DNA from: Rhipidocladum racemiflorum
Lineage: Eukaryota > Streptophyta > Magnoliopsida > Poales > Poaceae
Length of the DNA: 64,000 nt
NCBI GenBank assembly: GCA_036346355.1
Contig: CM070578.1
Span: forward strand, 16,630,501-16,694,500
Reading direction: 5' to 3'
Shown: piece after piece, positions 1 to 13,590 of the stretch
How the letters are laid out: each line of letters begins with the position of its first letter
Numbering within the stretch: the stretch's first letter is position 1
Program-made: the position numbers and the translations under genes
The notes under the pieces: model-generated
What the model was told of the DNA's origin: nothing
The model's input: the letters and a program-made list of their open reading frames with translations, nothing else
The model's database searches: none

Positions 1-780
1 CAAACTTAATTATGGTTAATAAACACGAATGAGTCTATATACATACCACACAAACAAAATTGATAACCATAAAAAGGTTTGTTACTAAAAGCATAGTCTA
101 ATACACATATGAACATTCTATAGATGAAAACAAATAAAGATGATTCAGGTATCTCACTACGACGCTACCAATACTTCGACGATTAACCAACAAAAAGTGT
201 AATCACACACCAAAAGAGACTCTGCATGATAAAAATATGTTGATTATAACATCACATAACATACAAAATATATTCACATTGAAATATTGAACTAGTGCTT
301 CACATACCACTAATGTTCTAATCATGTCTAGGACGAGACAAACGTCTTTTCGGGCCATGCTAGCCCGAACATGTCCCAAGTGGTCAGATCGTGTCCCATT
401 GTCCCGACATACCCGAAATCTATGCCCAGCCCAAAAAAAGCACTAGATCGGACCGTGCAGATTTGTTCGTCTTGGCCAATTCCACACGATGCCTAGGCTC
501 TACGTAGGTAGGTACGCACATGACAGAGCTGGTGGCTACAAGAGATTGGAAATGGCTGGCTACGCAACAAAAGCTGATCTCACATGTTCCTAGCCTGTCC
601 AGTCAGTCTTTTGCTTTGGTGGGCTTAATTTCTTCTATTGATAAAACAACAAGTCTCATCTTTTTTTTTCTATCGTGGCTGGTCCAACGACGATGCTTGC
701 TCATTGGAATTTGGAATGGTCAGTTCAGTCAGGCTTTTCGGTGATTCCCAACACAGAAAGTATAAACTCATCAACATTGG
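1..780. other. Intergenic, no recognisable gene
   Basis: AT-rich sequence with no convincing coding region. About 340-440 has clustered gggcc/cccga words, a style seen in hAT-type non-autonomous elements and echoed near 34830-34930, but I cannot place termini or target duplications. The short open frame at 520-744 has no recognisable domain and is probably chance. Confidence 0.4.
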
Positions 781-789
781 GAAAAAATG

Positions 790-1370
790 CTCAACTATAC
801 AACTCGAAAATACATAATCTCAAAAATATACAACAGTAATTTTTTTTTTCAAAATTAACGTGGCGGCCGCCACACCGCACGGCCGCCACGCCAGACGGCT
901 GCCTGGTGCCGCTACGCCACGCACGGGCGGCAATAGGCGTCACACACACGCACACACACTGCCACGCACACACACGCCACGCTGGCTGCCGCCACCCCGC
1001 ACGGCGGCAGCCAGCACACACACTACACACTCACGCACACACTGCACGCACACTCACGCACACACTACACACACTGCACACACACCACTTTTATATTTTT
1101 TATTTCTTTTTTGTTTTTTGCTTTGGCATGTTGTTTCTTTTTTCTTTTTTTTTGCTTTGGCAGGTTGTCAACTATTTCATCCACCGGGCTGCTGTTTTGC
1201 GGGAAAAAAGCTGAAATATACAACATTTAATCAAAAATTTCGGAAGTATACAACAATAAAAAAATTTGCAAAAATATCAATTGGTCCCGCCACGCCAGAC
1301 GGCAGCCGGTGGCAGCCAGGTGGCTCCCCGACGCGCTGCCACGTGTCCCTTTTTTGATTTTTCTCGTACA
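790..1370. mobile_element. AT-armed element with GC palindrome core (unclassified)
   Basis: AT-rich arms repeat phrases such as 'aaaatatacaac' (about 800-840 and 1210-1285) and enclose a GC-rich core. The core contains long inverted repeats: GTGGCGGCCGCCAC near 860, and GGCTGCCGCC paired with GGCGGCAGCC around an accccgcac loop near 983-1013. A related accgcac loop sits between the palindromes near 872. Between them is a CA/CACG-rich microsatellite (about 940-1085). The layout suggests a non-autonomous DNA element, but no target duplication was found, so the class is open. Confidence 0.4.
940..1085. repeat. CACACG-type microsatellite tract
   Basis: Imperfect runs of cacacacg, cactcacgca and related words. 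They create His/Thr-rich open frames in several phases; these are low-complexity artefacts and not genes. Confidence 0.75.
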
Positions 1371-1469
1371 ATTTTCTTAATTTTCTCTGATTATTCGACC
1401 GGTGTCAGATCATGGTTGCCCACCAGTAGAAAAATCAGCGTCTTCGACTTATACAGAAATCTCGATTAA

Positions 1470-3798
1470 ATGTCGACGCTCCTTATCCCGTACAAATGGT
1501 CTACAACAAAAAGATACACACATAAATACTCTTCACCGTAATATAACCTTACCACCCATACCAAAAACAAATGGAGTACCAAAACCTTTCAATACAACTG
1601 TACAAGCAACAACCCGCAAAGCTTTGGTGTGCCTCCCCCGCGAAACCCTAGCCCCCGCTCCGCCCGGTCCCACCCGTCAGCGACTGCGTCGCTCGGGCCC
1701 CACCTGCCAGCTCCCTCCCTCTCCCTCTCTCGCTGCCCTGCGGGCCCCACTCGCCAGGCCCAGCCAGCCTCGCCGCTTCGCCGCGCTGGGTCGTGCGGCC
1801 CAGCTTCCCCCGCGCGCGCGCCTCGCCCGCGTGGGCCACGGCCCATTCCCGCGCAGAAACCGGCCCAGTTCCAGTTGGAACAGTAAACGCGTTTTTTCGG
1901 ATTTTAATTAATTATTAAATCCGAAAAAGCAGTTTAAAATCCAGAAAATCCCCAAAAATTCCGTGAGCCCCAGAAACCCGCCAAATACACTATCCGAACC
2001 GTTTTGACCCACTGATTCCAAAAGTGCCCTCCGTTCCTCAATCCGGAGTTCCCAAAATTCCGAATTGCCCAATTCTCCCTTCGTTCTCTCTCTCGGCCCG
2101 GTTCCGGTTTTCAGTTTCGTTTTCGTTTCCATCTCTTTTCTGTTTTTCGTTTCTTTATTTGTCGTTCGTTCTTGTCGCGCTAGATCCAGACGTTGGACAT
2201 TTCCAGGAGCAGACGCAGATCCCGGAGAAGATCCCGGAGCAGACGTTGGACCCGACAGGAGCCCGAAACGACTACTTCCTCTACGTTTCAGCCGATCTGA
2301 TTGCCGAGCAAGGCAAGCCGTACACCCTTTGATCATATTGATCCAATCATGCCATGCTATAGTATTAATTACTTTATATCGCATTATTTTACTGTATGTT
2401 GAATTACTGAAAACAGTATTTTAGAATGACATGATACCTAGGTAATGCCGAAATTGCTCATGGAACCCATTGAAATATTTGAACCCTATTAATCCTTTGG
2501 AACCCTAGTGGATTGCTTATTGCCATGAATAGGTTAGACTATATTGCTAGGTTAGTCAGAACTTGGATTTTAAAAGAAAGTGCTGCCGAATCTCTGATTC
2601 GGACGTTTGTAAAAGTGCTACAGTCTGGGGGACAGTATCGGATTAATCCCGGAGTGGATGAGATTCCGATCCCCGACTGATGATTAATGCCTTGGTTTGT
2701 CTGGTGGCCGGTACTGTGAGTACCGGGTTGGGTTTGTGGATTGAAGGCTTGGTCTTTGGCAAAGTGTAAGGTTAATAATCCCCTTGAGCAAAGTAAATAA
2801 CTTAGTTCCCGCTCAACCACAGGTCGGACTAGTCAGTGGATCCGTATCCGACATAGCTCAGTAAGTTAGTCATTCCTGAGATAATAATTGGACTGTTTTG
2901 GTGGTACCATTCTCTGGAGAGAATGGGGACCGGGCCTTCCCGGCAGGGAAGTGTACCGGAGGGGTGGAACGGGAATGGTCCGGAGTGACATTCTTGGTTC
3001 TCACAACGGTAGACGCTAATGGGGACTGCGAGTCCAAGGTAGCGGTATCTATCGGTTAACAACTAAAGAACATGAATGATTAAACGAAATGCTATGATAA
3101 TCTCGGCCCGGCCGCATGCATTTAAGTTGCATGTTATCCGGTGGCATTAACGGTCGTTGATATCTTGTGGGTAAAGCTGAGCCGCTCTGCAGAGTTAGTC
3201 CTGATGGTAATCGATTACGCCGTACTTCCGGTTAATGAAGTTAAGTTTGAATCTGGGGTGATACCCGTAACCAAGCTCAAGTTACTGTTTTCGGAAATTG
3301 TTGAAGAAGTTGGTTAAGTGTTGTTGAACTTGTGGAAACCCCCTTACTACTTATTTATGGTTTGTGCTTCAAATGTAAATTGAATTATGAAATAAAACTG
3401 CATCCAAATACTTAACCCTATTGCCATCCTTTGGAATACCCCTGCATATAGTATTCAGTAGTTCCGTACGACTTGTTGAGTACTCCCGTACTCACCCTTG
3501 CCCCCCCCTTTCAGGGTTTGAAGAAGCTGGAGCGTTTCAGGATTTCGTAGATGGCGATTTGTTTGGTTTTGAGGTCTTAGTCTTTTGCTCAGGCCTACCT
3601 GTGCGGTGTTTTGTTTGTAGGTTATTCGGGCCCTGCTGCGCCCTCTTTTGTAAAAACCCTGGCCGCTAGGCCCTATATTGAATAAAAAGAGTTGAATTCG
3701 CTTTTGCCTGGCAAATATACTCTTGGTTTCCGGCCGCTAGTCATCCTGTGTAGCTGTCGAGGCGTACGGTTCTGCCCCTAAAAAGGCGGTCCGTCACA
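1470..3798 (+). mobile_element. LTR-derived block, gypsy-like (5' edge uncertain)
   Basis: The block ends in ...ccgtcaca at 3798 and contains the module series found in the other LTRs of this window: cttgtgggtaaag (3164), the palindrome CTCTGCAGAG (3185-3194), and the hairpin GAGTAC-tccc-GTACTC followed by acccttgc (3478-3493). A GC-rich leader-like tract lies at 1620-1860. No protein-coding internal region is attached, so it is either a solo LTR or an LTR remnant. I could not find a matching 5-bp target duplication, so the left edge is approximate. Confidence 0.5.
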
Positions 3799-3971
3799 GG
3801 GTCAGATATAATAGTGCAAATTAATCTTATATAAATACTGTAACTATTACACTTATATAACAGAATTATACTTTTCAAAGATATTAGAGATATATAACGA
3901 ATGCAATATATTGCAATATCTAGCCATATAGTTGTGTTGAAAATTTCTTTAGTCGTATCAGTAATCTCGTA

Positions 3972-4813
3972 CTCATGAGTAGGGGTGCAAACGGAGCGGA
4001 TATTTTCCGACCGATCCGATACCGTATTCGAAAAAAATCCGTACCGATGTTATCCGTATTCGTATCCGGAAAATCCGATGTAATATGGGTTAGGATATGG
4101 GAAGAGCAATATCCGATTCTTATCCGAAAAATCTCATGTAATATGGGTTAGGATATGGGAAGAGCAATATCCGATCCGATATCCGGTAAATATCCGACCC
4201 AATACCCGGTAAATATCCGACCCGATACCCTTGCAATATTGTTCATAATGTGTGTATTTGATTTACAGTGCTTGCTAGCTGTATTTTAGATGTTGCGTGT
4301 TGGTTATGTGCTATCTGATTAGGCAAGTTGTAATATAATGTGAAACATAATGCTGTTGTGAGCCTGTGATATATGTTAGCAAGTTGTAATATAATTGCAC
4401 TACAAAACACTTGATTGCAGTTGGATGTGCTACATCATATAAGTGCATATGTTGATTGGAATTGTACTTGGTTGTAATTATTCTTATGTAGGGAATGCAA
4501 CTATTATTGAATTTGAAACACTTACATGTCTTGAAAGTTATAGTAAAGTTTTGTGTATGGTTGATTGATCCTAATATATGTGACATATATGGTTTCTGCT
4601 TTCACGCATTATCCGACTAACTATTCGTGACCGAGACTAACCGTATCCGGAATGACCTGTATTCGCTCCGTATTCATGACCGAAGTAATCCGTATTCATA
4701 TTTGAATTCGGCACTGTCCGTATCCGATTATGTATCCGAGAAAAAATTTGGAATAGGATACGGGATGAACAAAATCCATCCGTATCCGCTCCGTTTGCAC
4801 CCCTACTCATGAG
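3972..4813. mobile_element. hAT-type non-autonomous element, 826 bp
   Basis: Terminal inverted repeats TAGGGGTGCAAACGGAGCGG start at 3980 and are mirrored exactly at the right end (finishing at 4805). They are flanked by a perfect 8-bp target duplication ctcatgag (3972-3979 and 4806-4813). An 8-bp duplication together with a TAGGGGTG terminus is the hAT superfamily signature. The interior has reiterated 'atatccg' words and no transposase frame, so it depends on an enzyme supplied elsewhere. Confidence 0.9.
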
Positions 4814-5027
4814 GAAAGAAATCTTTTGAGAACTCCTTCCCTTTAGATCCTTGCTTGCTAGAATTTCTTCTAAATCATGACATAATAAAGATGCAAAGAC
4901 GTGTTTGATTTTCTCCCAAAGCATAGGATTTCCTTCCGCAGGGAGCAACAACCACCGGCTGGTGCACGGCAGCACCAACCTTTCTTTACTTCCTTTCTTT
5001 CTCTTCTCCTCTCTTAAACCCCACTGC

Positions 5028-5500
5028 TAGGGGTGGGCATTCGGTTTATACGGTTTTATCGGTTCGGTTTATTCGGTTTTTCAAAAATCCGGTTTTCAGG
5101 AATTAAAAACCGAAACCAAACCGAACTACTCCAGAAACCGAACCGAATAAACCGAATTAATTCGGTTCAGTTTATTCGGTTAACCGAATTTCAATTTCAG
5201 CACATTAGCACAACACAGAGTAAGCAGGCAGCACATTAACCGAATTTCAATGTGCAACTTCACAAACCGAACACAAAGACACAAAGTAAGCACTAAGCAG
5301 CAACAGTCCAACACATTAATCAAAACTTCAATCACGCTGCACCGCATGGACAAATCAAAACTCTAATCGCGCTAGGTTTCGGAAAGACGATGTTTGCGTT
5401 TCACACGCACCGTGCAAGCCTCACATGGTTGTTCGTCTAATCAACAGCAAAATTACTAGAGTACTATATTATCAATCAAAATAGATTGGAGTATGCGCGG
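5028..5500. mobile_element. hAT-like element, left end only
   Basis: Starts TAGGGGTGGGCATTCGG at 5028, followed by dense cggtt/aaccg words in both orientations to about 5200, typical of the subterminal region of hAT MITEs. The right end was not found before the LTR that begins at 5504, so the element looks truncated. A second end of the same style starts at 35687. Confidence 0.5.
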
Positions 5501-6871
5501 CTCTGTAACATCTCAACATTTTCAAAAATTAGAAAAATGAAAATCTAAGATTTAAAAATAAAATCAAATAGCAATTTTAAATTGGAATCAAGAATTTGAT
5601 TTGAAATTCATTATCCTCACCTCCTTTTCCTAAATCTCGATAAAGAATAACTTCAATTTGGAAATTCTTTTCCCAAAAGAACAAATTATTAAAATGAGAT
5701 TCAAAGATGATCTTAATTTTGAATAAACATCTTTTCTAAATTTCTAAAATCATTTATTGATTTTTTTCCCTTCTTTAAAAAGGGAATTGATAAAAAGATA
5801 AGAAGTAAAAGATAAAAGAGGTAAAAGATTAAAATTACCATAGTAAATCTTGGATAACCCTAGAGTACTCTAGAAACTATTTTGGCTGGTCAAAAGGAAA
5901 GTGTGAACCCAATTGCAAGTTGATAAAGTTAATTAAATAAGAAACCTTATCCTTGGCCAAGTGCATGCCAGAATTTCCAAGAGAATCCTAGACCTTTCCA
6001 GCACCTAGGATTTTTACCATGATCTCTAAGTAACCTTATCCTTTCCCACGGAAATTTACAAAAATAAATAACTGGTTTTACTATTTATTCCTATTTATTT
6101 ACTCCAATTCTGAAAATCTGTAAAATGGAGTAAAAGAATTTTAATAAAATAAATGCTAGGAGTTTGACTTTGAAATTTTTATGGTAGAACCCTGATATAA
6201 ATCCACACCTTCACTAAAAGGTTCAAAAATTAATATGGTAATTTGGATCTCCAAATGAATCAAAAACCGTATTCAAATTTCTGTGCATCCAACAAATGTC
6301 AGAATTTCTATAATTAAACAGTATGTCATTTTAACTCCAAAATTGTATTGGGTGCAGAAGACTTATCCAGGTCTCTCTACAAAAATCTACCAAAATTCTA
6401 GATGTGTCCTGTCCCCTCGATTAATTTCCCTAAGTCGGCTCTGATCAGAACTTGCAAACTTGGAACCATCATCTAACACGTGGACCCATTGTTTTCCTCA
6501 GCCGACTCACTTAGCTCCCTTCTCCCTGTCAGGTGGACCCTTCATTGCCTGACCCCACACGTCACTCTCCCTTCTCTCTTTTCCCTCTCTCCCTCTCACT
6601 GCTGAGTGGACCCGGACCCGCTCGTCAGCTTCATCCCGTTCCTCATGCTCCCTCCTCTTCGCGTGGCCAGAGCAGCCGAGCTTGGTGCACCGCCTCTGGC
6701 CTACCCTCTCTAGCGCCGCAATACTTGGCTCTGAGACGACCACCTCGCCTCCTCTCTGATACACTGCACCACCTCGCCTCACCGCCTCACCGGCCCATGC
6801 CTTCCTCTGTTGCGAGCCGCAAGGATCTCGTCGGTTTCACACCAAATTGAGCTCTTCTACAGTGAATACTT

Positions 6872-6884
6872 GGCTATAAAAGCC
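6872..6884 (+). promoter_or_regulatory. Putative LTR TATA box (family B)
   Basis: ggctataaaagcc precedes the GC-rich untranslated leader of this LTR, the expected place for the retrotransposon promoter. Analogous boxes (gctatttaaag) sit at the same relative place in the complete gypsy LTRs. Confidence 0.45.
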
Positions 6885-7634
6885 ACTGCCGAGTTCGTCT
6901 TTGTACCATGCCACACCCCCCTTCACTTGTTCATTCCTTTTTCCACCAAGCCAAGCCCAATTTGCCTTCTTCCTCCATTCCGACCAAACCACCGCCATGA
7001 TGGATCTTCAAGCAAATGTCTTCCACACCGAACCATTCCCAAATTCCCTCCGGCCGAAGCATCCGTACTCACCAACAATCAAAACCCCTCACTCAATTGA
7101 ACCGGAAAACCTCCATAGCTTTCCCTCCACGCGTGCCCTTCTCTCCCGACTCCGGCGACCGCCGCTAGCTCAATCCGGGACTTCTCCTCCTCGGTGAGTT
7201 GTCACAAACACATCCACGAACTCTGAGAACGCTTAATCACTGATCAAATGAACTTGAACATGCCTATTTTGCTGTCGCATCAAACCCGACCGTGGACCAC
7301 CGCCTGTGCTAGCCGCAAGCCCAACCGGCCAGCGTCGAAGCTTGTCTAAGCCTGTCTCTGGAACCCCTAGGACCCCCTCTAGCTAACCCCGCCGTCGCCC
7401 GGGACCGGCCGGTCTTCCTCGCCGCCGGCGAGTCGCAAGATCGTGTTGCCCAGCTCTGGCTCTCTGGCGGATGGTCCCCTCTGGTCAGCCGCATACTCCA
7501 AGCCACCTCTCTGCCACGCGGGCCCGCTCTGTCGGTCTCTGGCTGTCACGTGAGGAGGCGAGCGCACTCACTGGCTGGTGGGCCCAATGCGTCAGAGACC
7601 CCAGCTCATTTCAAAAGAGCTGCATAGAAATTTA

Positions 7635-7895
7635 CTAGTTACATGTCCGTGCGTTGCTACGAAAAACAAAATTGATAACGAAAAATAAAGATTAAAAAAT
7701 AAAAAAATTTATTTCACAAAATCAAACATCTATCTTTAACGCTTCGTATCTTGCGAAAGCTGGCTAATTAAAGCAACGCTTCGTTTCTTGCGTAGGGCAA
7801 TTAAGCAGGGCAATTAAGCAGAGCAATTAAGTGGCAATTAATGACGTGGGAAGAACGGACCACTGCCACCAAGTGCTGCTTTATAATAGTAGAGA
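7635..7895 (-). mobile_element. Short Helitron-like element, 261 bp
   Basis: Read on the minus strand it starts TCTCTACTATTATAAAG at 7895, directly after an A, and ends ...AACTAG at 7635, directly before a T. Insertion between A and T without target duplication, a 5' TC and a 3' CTAG end are Helitron features. The 3' end also carries the GCAACGCACGG motif common near grass Helitron ends. The homologous LTR at 42.3 kb lacks this block. It has no coding capacity. Confidence 0.55.
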
Positions 7896-8406
7896 TAAAT
7901 GCGTTTTCACTCTATGAAAACGTATTTCCGAATTTCTTTTGAATTTCTAGAACCAAGTTAGTTCGAATGACCATATCTTTTAAACTATAGCTCCAAATCA
8001 AATGAAACAAGTTTGTAAATGCATTATAAATCATCTAGTTTCATAATATGCAAAAATATTTGAAACTTGTTTAGTAATTAAAATTTAAATTTAAATTTAA
8101 AGAGAGATTCAAATAGGTTGCATGTACAATTTTTGCAAAACATGTCCAAATTAAATAAAACAAATTTTGTTAGAATCCTTATGTCATAAGCTCTCCGATT
8201 GTGCAATTAGATTTGAATTTGAGGTTAGTTTGTATTAATTTCCTTTTAAGTTTGATTTCAATGTATAAAATCTTCAAATTACCGTAACTTGTTTATTTTT
8301 CATCCAAATGATATGAAACTTGTTCTATTATACTAGTTAGATAGTATAAAACATGATTCTACAAAAATACTTAGGGTGTACCATGCATCTTTTGTATTTT
8401 GATAAT

Positions 8407-8826
8407 TAAGGCCCTATTTGTTTTGGCCTTTTCATCGGCTTAAAAGCCAAAAAGCCATAGCCGAAACAAACGACTGGCTTTTAAGCCGGGCTTTAAAAAA
8501 GCCAAAAGCCCATGTATAACTATAAGTCAAAAGCCAGACAAGAGGAGCTTTTTTGGGCTTTTTTGAATGAAATCACCCTTTGCCACTAAAAGTCTCCAAA
8601 ATTACCCACCAAATACCATCATATATAAATTGAGAATTCATCCACCATCTCATTTAGGGTATTTTAGACTTTTCATCTATAAGATGTACCATCTAACTCA
8701 TTAATAAGCCAGGATACCAAACAACATGTCTTGGCTTAAAAGCAGACGGCTTAAAAGCTCATTAAGCCAAAAAGCTAGCTTTAAGCCAAAAGCCAAAAGG
8801 CCTAAGCCGAAACAAACAGGACCTAA
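8407..8826. mobile_element. PIF/Harbinger-type (Tourist-like) MITE, 414 bp
   Basis: Inverted termini GGCCCTATTTGTTTTGGC (from 8410) and GCCGAAACAAACAGGACC (to 8823) are flanked by the 3-bp duplication taa (8407-8409 and 8824-8826). The interior is rich in 'aaaagcc/ggctttt' words and has no gene. The TAA-type target and GGCC(C/T)TGTTTG-like end fit PIF/Harbinger. Confidence 0.75.
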
Positions 8827-9266
8827 GTGACCTTAAGTATTATTTTAGGATATATTCAAAAATTGACCTTTATTTGAATAACTCATAAATAGATTATTAT
8901 TCAATGCATGAAGACTTTAGTTAAAATACACATAAGATGTTCCTAGACCCCTTTATAAAATCTTAATACTAGCCATGTAAGAATAGTTTATAATTGATTA
9001 GATCTGAACTAAGTTAGTGAATGACCATGCTAATTAAGTACTAGTATAGTTCAAATACACATATGAGCAATAAAGCATATAGAACCTGTTATGGATGATT
9101 CATAATACAAGACTATTACAAGAATAATTAGATTCAACCATTAGTCTATATTAGTTCAATTTGTAAACCAGGTCCTAACCATAGTATACTTTAGCCCTTA
9201 ATTAACATCTAATAGACAAACTAATATAACCTAAGTGTTATAGGACTAGTGTTGAAATATACAAAT

Positions 9267-11531
9267 GATTGTGTAACACCCCGACATTTAATATGCCTGA
9301 ATGTCACCAAACATAAGCTAAACAACATCTAAATACCACAAATTACCATAAATTCCAGCAAAGGTACATATGCTAAAAACCGAGATTTCGGCAGCATCTC
9401 CTTTGTTTTAACATGATACGAAGGAACAACAACATTATAGCAATATATGGAGTATGAGAGACAACTAAAAACAGCAATAATTAACGACTTAGCAACGATA
9501 TAAGTCTAGTTCCAAACATATAATGTCTCCAAGTGTCAAACGAACAATAGAACTCTCATATAGCAAAGCTAAACCATAAAATGATAAACATCACACGCAG
9601 TTTATTATCAAAGCTAATTGAATGACTTGTGGATTCAAAATAAGTGAAGCTACGTGTAGATGTGTGACTATTTCCCTTCCCCGCATGCCGATCTCATGGT
9701 ACCTAAAACAACAAGAAAACACAAGCGTGAGTTCAAAGACTCAGCAAGCATATTGCAATGATACAACAAGAACAATTCATGGCAATAATATCTCACATCA
9801 TGTAAACCTTCTCATTCATAATCACATAACATTATCATCATCATTATGTATGCAATGCGATGCTATGCTCATGTCTCCTTGGAAACTCATACCGGTATGG
9901 TTGAGTACACACCCGTCGGTGTGCACCCTCTCCCCCCTTCCATCCCGAAGATGGAGGGTGCCTACTCCTCGCTTCCGTTCACCGCGGTGAATGGAATCAC
10001 GATGTAAGACTTACTCATTGGCTCTCCGGATTAGTCATAACTTTCTCACCGACCTTCCCGGACTAGTTATGACTTTCTCACCGCCCGGGCCATGTAACAT
10101 GCTATGTATGCAACTATGCCATCATCATAATAAACTTGTATATTTAACACATGGCATCATAGCATATTCATCATATCATAGGAAAACATTAAAGCATGGC
10201 AATTGATCATATCATGTAATCCATCTTTCATCAAATCTCAACAAGCAACCTACAATTCGCTATTCATTACAACACACTTGCCTCAACCACGGGCAACGGA
10301 TTGGCGGGAAGTAGAGGGCACTCCCGGGGTCGCACCACCTGCACATAGGTACCACACGCTCACAATCATGTCCACAAAACAGTACGCAAACCCTCATCTA
10401 CCCCGACATTGCCAACTACTCGCAAAACCTAAAAACAGAGGTTCTGTCCCGTCGGGACAACAGCTTTGCAAAAGGCATAACTTGAGTTCTGGGACTCCGA
10501 ATCAATTAAACGAGTACATCCTCGCGTAGCTTAGAAAATTTTCCAACTTTTCCTAGGTATATGGAAAGACTGATTCGGACTCTAAAGTTGTTTAATCTAC
10601 AGATTACCGTGATCTGTTCCAATCACGTCACAGATTTTAACACGCTCGGTAAAACAGCCATAACTTTCAAACGGCTGGGCGGAATTTAAACTTCTTTATG
10701 TCCACTGAAAGATAATGAAATTATCTACAACTTCTTCAACATCCGTACGGACAGATTCGGATTCTAAATTGGCGAGAACGTGAACCCTAGGTCGACTGCT
10801 CATGCTGTCCCAAAACAGAAACGTGGCAACATCTAGATCTAATCCAAATTACTCAAATCCAGCACCTCCAATTGATCTAAAAACTTGATGAACACCCTAA
10901 GAACAGTACCTAGAACAACCCCAAGGATTTCCATGATCATACCTTCGGCCGACGCACGAAAACTCCAATAGACCTCCTCGCTCCTCGCTCCTCGGATGGA
11001 TCCACGAGGAAGCAGGGGTGGGGAGGCCACCCTAGGGCAGCAAGGGGGTGGAGGAGAGGTGGTGGAGAGGGCAGCAAGGGGCGCACGGCACAAGGGGGGA
11101 AAAAGGTGGGGGGTGCGGCTAGGGGCCAAGGGGAGGGGTGGGGCGCCCAAAGGGAGGGTGGGGGCGCACATAAAGGGTAGGGGCAGCCCTCTAGCCAGCC
11201 CCAACAAGGATTCCTAACCCTAAATGGATTCCTACTCCATCCCACCAAAGCCCACAACCCCCCTCTTTAAGGCCCAAAGCCCCTCGGAAAGGCCCAAAGC
11301 CCCGGAAACGGCCCGGAACCGCTAATAACCTCCATACCCTATGGTTTTAACCTTAATACCACACTTCATAATGTTTTTGAGCTCAACATTCATTTTTTAT
11401 AAGGTTACGACACTCCGTGGTGTCACAACACTTCAAAAGGCCCAAAGACGCTCGTAAACCTCAAGCCGAAAGGTTTTATTCTCTAATTTCACATTCTATA
11501 ATGTCACACCATACTGTAGTGTCACAGATTG
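9267..11531 (-). mobile_element. Solo LTR, minus strand, nested in family B LTR
   Basis: Spans 9272-11526, bounded by TGTAAC... and ...GTCACA, with the perfect 5-bp target duplication gattg (9267-9271 and 11527-11531). The minus-strand orientation is inferred from a GC-rich leader at about 11210-10980 and, further on, the shared hairpin motif (GAGT-loop-ACTC then acgcttg, 9742-9729). No internal region or second LTR exists, so it is the product of LTR-LTR recombination. The proline-rich frames inside the leader are not genes. Confidence 0.8.
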
Positions 11532-13257
11532 CATATCATTTTAGTCGCAAACTTAAAATAAGGCATGACTATCTATGACTTAAGAAGTAATTAGGACATC
11601 ATCAATAAATATTAGTACCTATAGAACCAGCTTTAGAATACTTCCTAAAGCTATACTGTTCCTTTATGTAGAAATAATTTTATTATAAAATTGCGTTGCA
11701 ACTGAATCCTATTCAAAACATAGCCCTGCGCATTATGAGCCCTAAAAGCCCATAATATATATAAGTAACTAACTTTGCTCAATAATTAGTACTCTAAGTT
11801 AAGCTCTATCTACATTAATGATCAACTGTTAGATGCCTGGTGTTTGCTTAAATTGAACCATGTTGATGTCTGTTATTGCTTATATTCAATAGTGCAAGTT
11901 ATACATGCGCTCACCCTGTTGTTTTATGTAATAATTTATATTAATATATACAATCTTAGCTTCTTCAATTCGTAAAATAAAATAAAATGAATCATAAAGA
12001 ATAGGCGATCTATGCGATGCAGCCCTTAAACCGTTAAACAGTAGTAAAGACTATAGTGTAGAATTAACACGTTCGCTTATGCGGTCTCGAAACCCTAAAC
12101 CACGACACACACTTGTTTTATGTAATGATTGCTTATTTGATTTTCCATCTGATTTTCTTTTGCCCCTGTTGAAAGTGTTATTTGCTATTTGCTATCTTTT
12201 CCGTTATGCGATGTGTAGAATCCGACGTCTCGGACTTCGTTGTCAACAAACTTCAAGAATCCAACTTCGGCTTCGTCACTGAAAACAACGGATAGCAAGG
12301 CAAGCACTCATGTAGATCCTATTTTTCCTTTAACAAGAAGAATTAAAATAAAATTTGCATGCATATGCTATATTTTGTATACACTGCTATATTATGGGAA
12401 GAATGGTAGATATAACCTTCTTTGATGGTTTTCCTTAATCAGTAGTAATAGATGAAACCCTAGATTGATGATGGATACACAAAATGGGTATATCCGATTA
12501 TTACTTGCATATGCTTAGCCCTGCTTTAGATTGGGAACACGAACAACGGGTTATACTGTTCGCAATAAAACTAAAAATTTGGACATGTTGAACTTTAATC
12601 TTGAACCTGTTAAAATATTGTGATTATTGATATTTTCTTTTTCTTGGAAATAAAACTATGATTTCGACGTGGGTGATTATTGGCAATAGCTGGATGTACA
12701 TGTTTTAACGTGTACGTAGATAGGGTGGAGTATCGCCCATGTCACTCTAAGGACCGAACGTAATGTTGCATGATCCAAGTATAACCGTACATCCACAAGT
12801 ACTAGACTGGGACAGTCTTAACTTATTAAATTATTTGGAACTAGCTTTGCACATTGGTAGGCTGGAGTAGCAAAAGTAATAAACCCTCTTGTGTATGCTT
12901 ATAAGGGGCTACCACATGGACTTGTGGGTAAACGCATATTCGGTGCAACGGTGTACGCCTGGCTATGAATTGGGGCTGTTGTTGTACCATTTGAGCCGTG
13001 GGCTCCTGAATACTATTGCTTCACCGTTTGTTTGCTTCCATCATAGCCAGGGTTCACTACAAGAAACAAGAATAGTGTCCTCGGCCGAAACATTTTTATC
13101 GTCGGTAAAAAAACCGACGACACAAAGTATGCCTCTATCGACGGTTTTAACGTAACCCGACGACATATATACACCAAGCAGGCCTGTGTCCTCGGCCGCC
13201 TAAACCCGCCGATATAGACCACAGTCTGTGTCCTCGGCCTACCTACCCCGCCGACAC

Positions 13258-13590
13258 AGAGGCAGACCTGTGTCCTCAGCCCACATACCCCGCCGACACA
13301 GGAACTCCACCCCAGACGGGGAACATCGGCGCGTGATGAAATTTGAATTTCACATCCCGCCAACACACGCTGTGTCCTCGGCCCACATACCCCGCCGACA
13401 CAGATGCAGAGCTGTGTCCTCGGCCCACCTACCCCGCCGACACAGGCACTCCACCCCAGACGGGGAACATCGGCGCGTGATGAAATTTGAATTTCACATC
13501 CCGCCAACACAAGCTGTGTCCTCGGCCCACATACCCCGCCGACACAGATGCAGAGCTGTGTCCTCGGCCCACCTACCCCGCCGACACAGG
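13258..13590. repeat. Internal long repeat of the CACTA element
   Basis: A unit of roughly 125-130 bp (ctgtgtcctcggcccac ... gacacag ... ccagacggggaacatcggcgcgtgatg ... cccgccaacaca) is repeated about two and a half times in direct orientation. Each unit holds inverted ctgtgtc/gacacag halves, so it can fold into hairpins. Confidence 0.75.

Noticed and set aside
860..1357. 165-residue open frame rich in His, Thr and Arg
   Set aside because: It is made from the CACACG microsatellite and GC palindromes. Overlapping frames on both strands are also open, and no domain is visible.
1380..3808. Target duplication for the first LTR block (gtcagat on both sides)
   Set aside because: The words do not sit at TG/CA termini and their length does not fit a 5-bp duplication, so the left boundary is left open.
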